From Nitrospirota bacterium (GTDB lineage Bacteria; Nitrospirota; JACRHJ01), in the NCBI GenBank assembly GCA_027328825.1, contig DAHWTK010000001.1, positions 16,933 through 80,932 of the forward strand: a stretch of 64,000 nt of DNA. The letters run 5' to 3'. Numbering within the stretch: the first letter of the stretch is position 1; each line of letters begins with the position of its first letter. The position numbers and the translations under genes are program-made. The notes beneath the pieces were generated by a model. That model did no database searches. It was given only the letters and a program-made list of their open reading frames with translations, and was not told the DNA's origin. Below are positions 1 to 7,828 of the stretch, in pieces.

Positions 1-553
1 GCCCGTGCAGCCGGAAATAGACAATGTCCGACGTGATCTCGCGCGGGGTGAAGTAACCATTGAAATCGTAGATACAGAATGTCATTTTGTTATCCGAAAG
101 GATTTTATAGGTCTCGTCTCTTATCCAGCTTCGGTTCCTGAACTCAAAGACGTATCTGAAGCCTTCGGGAAGGACGGAGATAAACTCTTTAAGCTTCCCG
201 GCGTCGAATTCAAGCCCCGGCGGCGTCTGGAAGAGCGCCGGGCCGAGCTTCGCGCCGAGCGCGCCCATTCTTTTTAAAAATGTCTTTACGGGCTCGTTGC
301 AGTCCTTAAGCCTTTTTATGTGAGTTATGAAGCGGCTGGCCTTCACGGCGAAAATGAAACCGTCCGGAGAGTTTTCACGCCAGGACAGGACGCTTTTCTC
401 GGACGGCAGGCGATAGAACGGGTTGTTCAGTTCTACCGTGCGGAAAACGCGGGCGTAATATTCGAGCATCTCCCGGTCTTTTATGTCGCGCGGGTAAAAC
501 GGGCCTTTCCAGTGGCTGTAATTCCAACCCGAAGTCCCGACGAAAATATTCAT
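1..553 (-). CDS. DUF72 (YecE-like) protein, 3' part cut by window edge
   Basis: The protein starts MNIFVGTSGWNYSHWKGPFY, the usual opening of DUF72/YecE proteins, which adopt a TIM-barrel-like fold and have no firmly established reaction. About 184 residues are visible and the C-terminus lies outside the window. The start ATG (553-551) overlaps the gap stop in an ATGA arrangement, so it is translationally coupled to gap and probably the last or a late gene of the ldh-like/gap transcript. The family call is confident; the function is unknown. Confidence 0.85.
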   Translation of the reverse strand, partial: MNIFVGTSGWNYSHWKGPFYPRDIKDREMLEYYARVFRTVELNNPFYRLPSEKSVLSWRENSPDGFIFAVKASRFITHIKRLKDCNEPVKTFLKRMGALGAKLGPALFQTPPGLEFDAGKLKEFISVLPEGFRYVFEFRNRSWIRDETYKILSDNKMTFCIYDFNGYFTPREITSDIVYFRLHG

Positions 554-1572
554 GCCGCCTGTCTAAGCTCTTCCGCCTCCACGCCCAGCATACGCGCGGC
601 CTCTCTTGCCATCTGGCATGAATAACCCCACTCGTTGTCGTACCAGCTCATTACCTTGAGCAGGTCTCCATCCACCACCTGCGTCATGGAGAGGTCTATT
701 ATGGATGCCCTGCTGTCTTTTATAATATCGGATGAGACTATCGGGTCCTCGGATACGCCGAGCACGCCACGGTACCTGTCGGTCTGCGCTTCTTCGATGA
801 AGACGCTGTTGACCTCTTCCCTCGTTGCCGATCTTTCGAGGATGAAGGTTATGTCGGATATGGAGCCTACGGGAACCGGCGCGCGGACAGCCTGGCCGTC
901 GAATTTTCCCGCGTACTGGGGCAGGGCCTTTATGGTGGCCTTAGCCGCGCCGGTAGAAGTCGGCACCAGGTTCGCGGCACCGGCGCGCCCGCGCGTGAAC
1001 CTCTTGTTCGCACCGTCCACGATAGACTGCGACGCCGTGTACGCATGCAGCGTCGTCATAATGGCTTTCCTCATCCCGAAGCGCCTGCCGATAATTTCGA
1101 CTACTGGAGTAATGCAGTTCGTTGTGCAGCTCGCGCACGAGATTACCTGCGGGTTTCCTTCCGGCTGGTTTACCCCGTGTACTACTGCCAGGACTTCATC
1201 ACTCTTCGACGGTGCGGAGAGTATCACGTGCCTTGCACCGGCCCGGACGTGTTTTTCCAGGTCTTCCTTTTTCGTGAATGCTCCGGTGCATTCAAATACC
1301 AGGTCGACTCCCATCTCGCCCCACGGGAGCATCGAAGGGTCTTTCTCGGAGAGAAGCCGGATATCCCTGCCGTCAACTACTATCGAGTTGCCCCGCAGCT
1401 CTATTTTTTTATCGTAACGTCCGTATACGGTGTCGTATTTCAGCATGTACGCTATGTTTTCGGCAGGCACGAGGTCGTTTATCGCCGCGAGTTCAAGTCC
1501 CGGCGTATTCTGGATTATCTTGAAAGTCGACCGGCCTATTCGCCCCATCCCGTTTATCGCCACCCTTGCCAT
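550..1572 (-). CDS. gap: Type I glyceraldehyde-3-phosphate dehydrogenase
   Basis: A 340-residue cytoplasmic glycolytic/gluconeogenic enzyme interconverting glyceraldehyde-3-phosphate and 1,3-bisphosphoglycerate. The N-terminal Rossmann motif is NGMGRIGR (8-15) and Asp33 follows the second strand, as in NAD-preferring forms. The catalytic Cys149 sits in SCASCTTNC, and the catalytic His176 in TTLHAYT. The C-terminal WYDNEWGYS signature is present and the length is normal. AAGGAGG lies 5 nt before the ATG. It follows the D-2-hydroxyacid dehydrogenase by 10 bp and overlaps the DUF72 start by 4 nt, so all three probably share one transcript. Confidence 0.97.
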   Translation of the reverse strand: MARVAINGMGRIGRSTFKIIQNTPGLELAAINDLVPAENIAYMLKYDTVYGRYDKKIELRGNSIVVDGRDIRLLSEKDPSMLPWGEMGVDLVFECTGAFTKKEDLEKHVRAGARHVILSAPSKSDEVLAVVHGVNQPEGNPQVISCASCTTNCITPVVEIIGRRFGMRKAIMTTLHAYTASQSIVDGANKRFTRGRAGAANLVPTSTGAAKATIKALPQYAGKFDGQAVRAPVPVGSISDITFILERSATREEVNSVFIEEAQTDRYRGVLGVSEDPIVSSDIIKDSRASIIDLSMTQVVDGDLLKVMSWYDNEWGYSCQMAREAARMLGVEAEELRQAA

Positions 1573-1582
1573 AATATCCTCC

Positions 1583-2608
1583 TTACGCGGCCTTCCCGGG
1601 CGCCTGACCGACGATATTCTCAGGCTGCCCCGCGAGGAAAGCCGCGATGTTTTCGACCGAAGTTTTAAGTATCCTCTGCACAGCCTCTTTCGTATTGAAC
1701 GCGCTGTGCGGCGTGATTAATACGTTCCGAAGCCTCAAGAGGACGCTGTTCGCAAGGACAGTCTCAAGGTCGTATTTCTTCCTGAATATGGAACTCAGCA
1801 GTTCCGCCTCCTCGCGGATTGCGGGCTCCTCGTCCAGGACGTCGAGCCCTGCCGCGCCCACCTTCCCGTCGGCGATAGCCCGAAGGAGCGCCTGCACGTT
1901 CAGGACGCTTCCGCGCGAGGTGTTTATTATCACCACTCCGTTTTTCATAAGATTGAATTCGTCGGTCGATATGAAGTCCTTCGTCTTCTCGTTCGCGGGG
2001 ACGTGCAGGGTTATTATGTCAGACTGCGACAGTATCTCGGGCAGTTCTTCATAGGCAAACCCGAGTTCCGTCGAGAGTCTCTCGTTCCTGCGGACGTCGT
2101 ACGCCAGGACACGCATGTTGAACCCCCTGGCTATCTCTATGACATGTCTTCCGATGCCGCCGACGCCAATCACTCCGATGGTCTTGCCCCGCAGGTCGAA
2201 TCCCCTGAGTCCGGCCTGCGAGAAGTCGCCCTTCCTTGTCCTGTCTATGGCGTCGTACATCCTGTGGCTTATGGCAAGTATCAGGGCAAAGACGTGTTCG
2301 GCGACGGTGTTCTCGCCGTAATTAGGCACGTTCGAGACGACAACACCCCTCTCGCGGCAGTAGTCCATGTCTATGTGGTCGAAGCCGGTCGAGCGAGTGG
2401 CAATCATCCTGAGGCCTCCGAAATGCCGCAGCGTATCCCTGCCGAGATGAGAGTAGATAAACGGCGATATTATGCCTGCGTCGGAATGCTCCGCCGCGTT
2501 CTCAGGCGTGAGCGGCTCGGAGAGCGTCACTACGTCGTGCCCGCCCGCTCTCAGCACGTCGAACGCCTCTTTCTCCCATTCCTCGACTTCGTATACCGCT
2601 ATTTTCAT
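1583..2608 (-). CDS. D-2-hydroxyacid dehydrogenase (D-lactate dehydrogenase-like)
   Basis: A 341-residue NAD-dependent dehydrogenase of the D-isomer 2-hydroxyacid family. The sequence shows the Rossmann GxGxxG (148-153, GVGGIG) and the catalytic set Arg232 (NTSRGS), Glu261 (DEEP) and His301 (TPHSAF). The family reduces 2-keto acids such as pyruvate to D-hydroxy acids. D-lactate dehydrogenase (ldhA-like) is the best guess because of the MKIAVYEVEEWE start and the length, but phenylpyruvate or other keto-acid specificity cannot be excluded. The frame is open upstream, but the ATG at 2608 is preceded by AAGGGG at good spacing and lies about 16 nt from a predicted transcription start, so the longer form is rejected. 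It is the first gene of the run with gap and the DUF72 gene. Confidence 0.9.
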   Translation of the reverse strand: MKIAVYEVEEWEKEAFDVLRAGGHDVVTLSEPLTPENAAEHSDAGIISPFIYSHLGRDTLRHFGGLRMIATRSTGFDHIDMDYCRERGVVVSNVPNYGENTVAEHVFALILAISHRMYDAIDRTRKGDFSQAGLRGFDLRGKTIGVIGVGGIGRHVIEIARGFNMRVLAYDVRRNERLSTELGFAYEELPEILSQSDIITLHVPANEKTKDFISTDEFNLMKNGVVIINTSRGSVLNVQALLRAIADGKVGAAGLDVLDEEPAIREEAELLSSIFRKKYDLETVLANSVLLRLRNVLITPHSAFNTKEAVQRILKTSVENIAAFLAGQPENIVGQAPGKAA

Positions 2609-2630
2609 GGTTATCCCCTTTCCACGAAAA

Positions 2631-2659
2631 AGTTTAACACCCGGCATATGCGGTGTCAA
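2631..2659 (-). promoter_or_regulatory. Sigma-70-type promoter for the ldh-like/gap operon
   Basis: On the minus strand TTGACA (2659-2654) is followed after exactly 17 nt by TAAACT (2636-2631). This predicts a start near 2624 and a short leader before the ATG at 2608. Confidence 0.65.
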
Positions 2660-2701
2660 AGCAGACAAATGCGGCTCCCTGCGCAAGCGGAAAAAATCGG
2701 C

Positions 2702-2707
2702 TATAAT
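2702..2707 (+). promoter_or_regulatory. Probable -10 box for the DUF5752-treT pair
   Basis: TATAAT lies 29 nt upstream of the DUF5752 start codon. No good -35 is visible at 17 nt, so an activator or weak promoter is possible. It sits back to back with the minus-strand ldh-like promoter. Confidence 0.45.
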
Positions 2708-2736
2708 TAAAAGCGGGTGCGAAACAAGGAGCGTAA

Positions 2737-3396
2737 ATGCCATTCGCCGTAAAAGACTGCGCGCTGGCGGCAATTGCAACGGGCGTGCGGGCTCATAACC
2801 TCAGGGAGCTTCGGGATCGGCTTATGACGGTCCATCCGGGGAGCATCTATTACCACTTCTGGGGCGGGCTTTTGAGGGCCGCTTTCGAGAACCGCGAATA
2901 CATGAACGACTTCGCTGACTGGTCAAGAAAGGCGCACGGGCTTCACGACGAGGCGTTGGCGGAGAGACTTTCCGTTATCGACCCGACGGATTTCGAAGAC
3001 CTCGAAGAACTAAGACAGCAACTGGTGGAAGTGACCTCGGAGAGGCTCGAGGAAAGCGAGAAGCTCCGCCTCCTGCATGCGGACAGGCCGTTCATGTTCA
3101 TCCGTTCTCAGATAGTAATATTCGACACATATGTGACCATTGAGCACCCCTCGCAACTTCCGATGACGGCGCCCATGATGACTCCGTCGTCATTCTTCTT
3201 CCATTTCGTGGACGCGCGCAGAAGGACGAAAGACCGTATGGACGATTTCCGCGAATGGCTGATGGAATTCGGCGATGAGTTCAGGTCCCTGATAGACAGG
3301 CTTGCGGGTCTGGACCCGTACTTCGTTCCACTGGTGGAGCTCAAGGAGAAGATAGCGGACATATTTACTGGATATTTTGCGGGAGAGACGGTATGA
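2737..3396 (+). CDS. DUF5752 family protein, internally duplicated
   Basis: A 219-residue soluble protein recognised as DUF5752, whose function is unknown. No signal peptide or membrane segment is visible. The sequence shows an internal duplication. Residues about 36-100 (YYHFW, MNDFADW, IDPTDFEDLEELRQQL) align with about 151-210 (FFHFV, MDDFREW, LDPYFVPLVELKEKI). This gives two helical repeats separated by a segment rich in charged and hydrophobic residues. AAGGAG lies 5 nt before the ATG. The stop overlaps the treT start (ATGA), so the two proteins are made together. A role linked to trehalose or other sugar transfer is inferred from this coupling only. Confidence 0.85.
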   Translation: MPFAVKDCALAAIATGVRAHNLRELRDRLMTVHPGSIYYHFWGGLLRAAFENREYMNDFADWSRKAHGLHDEALAERLSVIDPTDFEDLEELRQQLVEVTSERLEESEKLRLLHADRPFMFIRSQIVIFDTYVTIEHPSQLPMTAPMMTPSSFFFHFVDARRRTKDRMDDFREWLMEFGDEFRSLIDRLAGLDPYFVPLVELKEKIADIFTGYFAGETV

Positions 3397-4634
3397 GTGG
3401 GCTTCTAGACGCATACGCTAAGGCGGCGGGCGAAGATACCATATCCCATCTGCGCCAGCTTGCTTCCACGCTTAACGGGATGAAGGTCGTGCACGTTAAC
3501 TCAACCCGCGAGGGCGGCGGAGTCGCGGAAATACTCTGCCGGCTCGTCCCGCTTCAGCAGGAACTCGGCTTCGACGCGCGGTGGGAGGTAATCACGGGCG
3601 GCAAGGAGTTCTACCAGTGCACGAAAAGTTTTCATAACGCGCTCCAGGGAAACCCGGTCGTCGTCCCGGAGAGGCTTCTTAAGGAATTCGAAAAGACTAA
3701 CCGCGAAAACGCGGATAGAATGAAGGACGCGCTTGAGGACGCGGACGCCGTTTTCATACACGATCCGCAGCCCGCGCCGCTTATAAAATATTTTCCGAAC
3801 CGCAAAGGGAAATGGATATGGAGATGCCACATAGATGCGTCGCAGCCGTACCGTCCGGTATGGAATTACCTCCGCAAGTTCGTGGCGCAGTATGACGCCA
3901 GCGTATTCTCCCTGGCCGAGTTCTCGCAGTCGCTTCCGCACCCGCAGTATCTAATACTACCGTCGATAGACCCGCTCTCCGAGAAGAACATGGACATCCC
4001 GGACGAGGAAGTTGACCACGTTGCGGCGACGTTCGGGCTCGACCGCTCGCGCCCGCTCGCAGTCCAGATATCGCGTTTCGACAGGTTCAAGGACCCGACA
4101 GGCGTGATACGCGCATACCGCCTTGCGAAGAAATTCTCGCCGGGCCTTCAGCTCGTCCTTGCGGGCGGCGGCGCGACGGACGACCCGGAAGGCTCCACGG
4201 TGCTTAAAGAAGTGCAGGAAGCGGCGGGCGGAGACGGCGATGTGCACGTCCTGCTCCTGCCGGCTGACGCGCACAGGACGATAAACGCCCTCCAGCGCGC
4301 GGCGGACATCGTTGTGCAGAAATCCATACGTGAGGGTTTCGGCCTGACCGTGACGGAAGGTCTCTGGAAGGGCAAGCCGGTTATCGGCGGGAACACGGGC
4401 GGCATAAAGATCCAGGTTATAGACCACCACACTGGTTTTCTCGTAAGCACGCCGGAGGGCGCGGCGATGCGCATGCGCTACCTGCTCTTAAACAGGGAAA
4501 GACGCGAGGATATGGGCAGAGAAGCGAGGGACTACGTACGGCGGAACTTCCTTCTTACGAGGCAACTCCGAGAGCACCTCACGCTAATGGTGGGGCTTCA
4601 TCACGGTTCCGAGGACAGGATAGGAATGGGATAG
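3393..4634 (+). CDS. treT: Trehalose synthase TreT-like GT-B glycosyltransferase
   Basis: A 413-residue GT4-type glycosyltransferase. The N-terminal donor/acceptor loop VHVNSTREGGGVAE (33-46), WRCHIDAS (143-150) and the E-x7-E pair (Glu314, Glu322 in REGFGLTVTEG) are all visible, followed by a GG-rich nucleotide loop (IGGNTGGIK). This matches the TreT family, which condenses NDP-glucose with glucose to trehalose (reversible). It acts in the cytosol. The gene is coupled to the DUF5752 gene and converges with zwf with only 8 bp between stops. A related two-substrate glycosyltransferase specificity remains possible. Confidence 0.85.
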   Translation: MSGLLDAYAKAAGEDTISHLRQLASTLNGMKVVHVNSTREGGGVAEILCRLVPLQQELGFDARWEVITGGKEFYQCTKSFHNALQGNPVVVPERLLKEFEKTNRENADRMKDALEDADAVFIHDPQPAPLIKYFPNRKGKWIWRCHIDASQPYRPVWNYLRKFVAQYDASVFSLAEFSQSLPHPQYLILPSIDPLSEKNMDIPDEEVDHVAATFGLDRSRPLAVQISRFDRFKDPTGVIRAYRLAKKFSPGLQLVLAGGGATDDPEGSTVLKEVQEAAGGDGDVHVLLLPADAHRTINALQRAADIVVQKSIREGFGLTVTEGLWKGKPVIGGNTGGIKIQVIDHHTGFLVSTPEGAAMRMRYLLLNRERREDMGREARDYVRRNFLLTRQLREHLTLMVGLHHGSEDRIGMG

Positions 4635-4642
4635 ACCGGCCC

Positions 4643-6226
4643 CTACAGCGCGCGCCACAGCCGTCCGTCCCGGCGGATCAGCTCGTCGGCCTCTGCGGGC
4701 CCGTTTGAACCCGACGGGTAGTTCGGAAACTTAAAACCGCCCTTCATGCCTTCAAGTCTCTCTATGACCGGCGAGAGAAGACCCCATGTAAGCTCCTCTA
4801 TCTCGCCGCTCACGAAAAGCATCTGGTCGCCCGTCATGCAGTCGAGCAGGACCCTTTCGTATGCGTCCAGCAGGAAGACCTTCTCATACCTGAAGTCCAT
4901 CAGGACGGGACGGAGACATGCGCGGGAGTCCGGCATCTTCGTCTGGAACTGAAGGCTTATCCCCTCGTCCGGCTGCACCCTGAGGACGAGCAGGTTTGGG
5001 TCGATAGTGTCCGAGAGGCTGCCTACCGGCTCCAGGACGTTAGAGAACATCAGGTGCGGCACGGCCCGGAACCTTATGGCAATCTCCGCCTTGCCTTTGG
5101 AGAGTCTCTTGCCGGAGCGCATATAGAACGGCACGCCGCTCCAACGCCAGTTGTCTATGAAAAGTTTCATCGCCGCGTATGTCGGCGTGTTAGAGTTATT
5201 GTTTACGCCCGGCTCTTCCCTGTAGGATGGCACCGCCGCTCCGTTTATACTGCCCGCGCCGTACTGCCCGAGCGCGACATACTCGCCCAGCCTGTCAAGC
5301 GGCACCGGCCTGACAGACCTAAACACCTTCACCTTTTCCTCGCGCACGCGCTCGGATACAAAGGCGGCGGGGGGCTCCATCGCCGTCAGCGAGAGCAGTT
5401 GGAGGATATGGTTCTGAAACATGTCCCTGAGCACGCCCGCGTTTTCGTAATAGCCCGCCCTGTGCTCGACGCCAAGGGTCTCGGAGAGCGTAATCTCGAC
5501 ATGGTCTATGTATCTCCTGTTCCAGAGCGGCTCGAAGATTGAATTGGCGAAGCGGAACATGAGTATGTTCTGGACGTTCTCCTTTGCGAGGTAGTGATCC
5601 ATGCGGAAGGTCTGGGATTCCGAAAAAGACGCGCCTATCACACCGTTTAAGTGTCTTGATGACTCAATATCGGAGCCGAAAGGTTTTTCCACCACGACGC
5701 GGGAATAGCCGTTCTCCTCCGAAGCAAGGCCGGCGCCGCCTATGCGACTTATCACCGTCTCGTAGACGGCGGGCGGCAGGGCCATGTAGAATATGCGGTT
5801 ACACCCGGTGCCGAATTTTTTTTCGAGCGGCTTCAGGCGCGCGGGGAGCGAGACGAAGAAATCCCCGGAATTGAAATCCGCCTCTGCATAGAATAATCTG
5901 TCGGAAAATTTCTGCCACGAATCCGAAGAAAAATCGCCCGGGAATGCCGCCCTGACCGCCTCTTCCATTATACTGCGGAACCCGGAGTCGTCGGTCTCTA
6001 TGCGGTCGGAACCCAGCATGAAGAAGCCGTCCGGGAGATGCCTGTTTGCGAAGAGCCGGTAAAGCGACGGGATGAGTTTTCTCTTCGACAGATCGCCGCA
6101 TGAGCCGAAGATGATTATGCCGCATGGAGCGGGCTTTTCTATACCGCAGAAATCCGGCCTCGGCGCGGCAGTGCATGTCGCATGCCGGTCTGCCTCCGGC
6201 GTGAGCGGCGCGGTTTCTTCGTTCAT
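4643..6226 (-). CDS. zwf: Glucose-6-phosphate 1-dehydrogenase
   Basis: A 527-residue enzyme that makes 6-phosphogluconolactone and NAD(P)H from glucose-6-phosphate, the entry of the oxidative pentose-phosphate pathway. The dinucleotide motif FGSCGDLSKRKLIPSLY is near residue 41, and the substrate/active-site motif RMDHYLAKE is present. A ~35-residue Cys-containing N-terminal extension precedes the Rossmann fold and is longer than usual. The start codon overlaps the rpiB stop (ATGA), coupling it to rpiB and gnd upstream. No pgl (lactonase) is seen in the window. Confidence 0.96.
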   Translation of the reverse strand: MNEETAPLTPEADRHATCTAAPRPDFCGIEKPAPCGIIIFGSCGDLSKRKLIPSLYRLFANRHLPDGFFMLGSDRIETDDSGFRSIMEEAVRAAFPGDFSSDSWQKFSDRLFYAEADFNSGDFFVSLPARLKPLEKKFGTGCNRIFYMALPPAVYETVISRIGGAGLASEENGYSRVVVEKPFGSDIESSRHLNGVIGASFSESQTFRMDHYLAKENVQNILMFRFANSIFEPLWNRRYIDHVEITLSETLGVEHRAGYYENAGVLRDMFQNHILQLLSLTAMEPPAAFVSERVREEKVKVFRSVRPVPLDRLGEYVALGQYGAGSINGAAVPSYREEPGVNNNSNTPTYAAMKLFIDNWRWSGVPFYMRSGKRLSKGKAEIAIRFRAVPHLMFSNVLEPVGSLSDTIDPNLLVLRVQPDEGISLQFQTKMPDSRACLRPVLMDFRYEKVFLLDAYERVLLDCMTGDQMLFVSGEIEELTWGLLSPVIERLEGMKGGFKFPNYPSGSNGPAEADELIRRDGRLWRAL

Positions 6227-6669
6227 CGCCCCTCCAGGCGGTTTATTTTGGAAAGCCTGCGGACGAATCGGGCCTCGGCCTTGAAGCGCGCCTTGAGAAA
6301 AATATCCGCAAGGTCTCTTGCGAGGCTGTATCCGACGACGCTCCCGCCCAGGCAGAGAATGTTCATGTCGTCGTCCTCCACGCCCTGCCTTGCCGAAAAC
6401 GCATCGACCACAAGCGCCGCCCGCGCTCCGGGGACTTTATTCGCCGCGACCGACGCGCCTACGCCGCTTGCGCATACGGCTATTCCGCGCTCCAGCTCGC
6501 CGGAGGCAACGGCTGCCGCAAGCGGGATTACGTAGTCAGGATAGTCGTCGTCCGGATTCGTTTCATGGGCCCCGAAGTCCTTAACGTCGTGCCCGGACTC
6601 TTCGAGATGCGTCTTGAGAGAGTCCTTCAGTTCCCGTCCGCCGTGGTCAGCCGCAAGACCGATTTTCAT
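6223..6669 (-). CDS. rpiB: Ribose-5-phosphate isomerase B
   Basis: A 148-residue RpiB/LacAB-family isomerase interconverting ribose-5-phosphate and ribulose-5-phosphate. It begins MKIGLAADHGGRELK and contains the active-site Cys in GIAVCASGVG and the CLGG segment, both typical of the family. The frame is open further upstream, but ATG 6669 gives the canonical N-terminus, 5 nt after the gnd stop. It overlaps the zwf start by 4 nt. This is part of the gnd-rpiB-zwf block. Confidence 0.95.
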   Translation of the reverse strand: MKIGLAADHGGRELKDSLKTHLEESGHDVKDFGAHETNPDDDYPDYVIPLAAAVASGELERGIAVCASGVGASVAANKVPGARAALVVDAFSARQGVEDDDMNILCLGGSVVGYSLARDLADIFLKARFKAEARFVRRLSKINRLEGR

Positions 6670-6674
6670 ATTTC

Positions 6675-7577
6675 TTAGCCGCTCTTCCTGAAGCCGTGGC
6701 CGCCGAACTCGTCCCGCATTGCGGCAAGGAGCTTCTCGGAGAAACACTCCCTGTCCCTGGAACGGAACCTCTGGAAGAGCGCGCCGGAGATAAGCGGCGC
6801 ATGGACGGCGAAATCGACCGCCTCCCGCACCGTCCATCGCCCTTCGCCGGAGTCCTCCACCCACGCCTCGATGTCTTTTAAATCCCCATGTTTCCTGAAC
6901 GCGGACTCCGCGAACTCAAGGAGCCAGGACTGTATTATGCTCCCGTGGTTCCAGAGTCCCGCAAGCCCTTCAAAATCGATATTCCCGTACGGCGATTTTT
7001 TCACAATCTCGAATCCCTCTCCGTACGCTGACATCAGCGCATATTCGATGCCGTTATGCACCATCTTTATGAAATGCCCCGCCCCTGCCGGGCCGCAGTA
7101 CATAAACCCTTTTTCGGGCGCAAGCGTTTTAAAAAGCGGGGTGAGCCTGTCGAACAAGTTCTTTTCTCCGCCTATCATCAGGCAGTATCCCTTTTCAAGG
7201 CCCCAGATGCCGCTGGACACTCCCGCATCCATAAATCCTATACCGAACGGCCTGAGCGATTCCTCCTGCCGTATAGAGTCCTTATAGAAGCTGTTTCCGC
7301 CTTCGACGACCACATCGCCTTTAGATAGAACTCCCTTGAGCGCGTCTATTGTCTCGTCCACTGGCTCCCCGGCTGGAAGCATCATCCATAACGTGCGCGG
7401 CGGGGCAAGCTTTGCGGCGAGTTCTTCAAGAGACGCCGCCGCTTCAGCCCCCTCGTTTGCAAGGGCAGCGACACTCTCGGGCGAGCTGTCGAAGACGACG
7501 GCCGCATGGCCGCCCTTCATAAGCCTTCTTGCCATGTTGCCGCCCATTTTCCCTAGACCTATCATACCGAGCTGCAT
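6675..7577 (-). CDS. gnd: 6-phosphogluconate dehydrogenase, decarboxylating (short NAD-type)
   Basis: A 300-residue short-form 6-phosphogluconate dehydrogenase, as opposed to the ~470-residue NADP enzyme. It converts 6-phosphogluconate to ribulose-5-phosphate and CO2. It starts with MIGLGKMGGNMARRLM and shows GGNSFYKDS, MVHNGIEYALM, NHGSIIQSWLL and VEDSGEGRWTV, the signatures of this subfamily, which is often NAD-preferring. AAGGAG lies 5 nt before the ATG. It leads the gnd-rpiB-zwf block and is separated from tal by a 251-bp repeat-containing spacer. Confidence 0.94.
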   Translation of the reverse strand: MQLGMIGLGKMGGNMARRLMKGGHAAVVFDSSPESVAALANEGAEAAASLEELAAKLAPPRTLWMMLPAGEPVDETIDALKGVLSKGDVVVEGGNSFYKDSIRQEESLRPFGIGFMDAGVSSGIWGLEKGYCLMIGGEKNLFDRLTPLFKTLAPEKGFMYCGPAGAGHFIKMVHNGIEYALMSAYGEGFEIVKKSPYGNIDFEGLAGLWNHGSIIQSWLLEFAESAFRKHGDLKDIEAWVEDSGEGRWTVREAVDFAVHAPLISGALFQRFRSRDRECFSEKLLAAMRDEFGGHGFRKSG

Positions 7578-7601
7578 AATGTCTCCTTCACCCTCTCCCA
7601 G

Positions 7602-7624
7602 CCCTCTCCCATCAAGGGAGAGGG
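7602..7624. repeat. CCCTCTCCC/GGGAGAGGG inverted repeat
   Basis: A perfect 9-bp inverted repeat with a 5-bp loop in the tal-gnd spacer. Related CCCTCTCC..GGGAGAGG hairpins occur between clpP and clpX (about 35157-35194). It is probably a dispersed palindromic repeat and possibly an mRNA stem between tal and gnd. Confidence 0.6.
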
Positions 7625-7790
7625 ATATAAAACTGCCAATGCGCTTGTATAGTTCACCTTGAGCATATGTTCCATTGGCCGCGTCCTTCGATATTGAGAT
7701 ATAAAACTACACCTTTGAGCACCTGTTTCGCTGGCCGCGTTCTTTACCGGGATATAAAACTACCGACGCACTTGCATATTTCACCCCTCG
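7624..7790. repeat. Three degenerate direct repeats with GATATAAAACT core
   Basis: GATATAAAACT occurs at 7624, 7698 and 7751. GGCCGCGT-CTT- precedes the second and third copies. GC-CTTG-ATA-TTCACC follows the first and third. The repeat unit is irregular (74 and 53 bp apart). The repeats fill the tal-gnd spacer and no ORF is supported there. Confidence 0.55.
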
Positions 7791-7828
7791 CCCTGTCATG
7801 GGAAATGGGTAAGGGAGAGAGGTTCTTT

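Noticed and set aside
2609..2779. Extended N-terminus of the D-2-hydroxyacid dehydrogenase
   Set aside because: It would span the divergent promoters and run into the DUF5752 gene; ATG 2608 has a good ribosome site and family N-terminus.
7624..7790. CRISPR array
   Set aside because: Three degenerate repeats at irregular 74 and 53-bp spacing, no cas genes; not a CRISPR.
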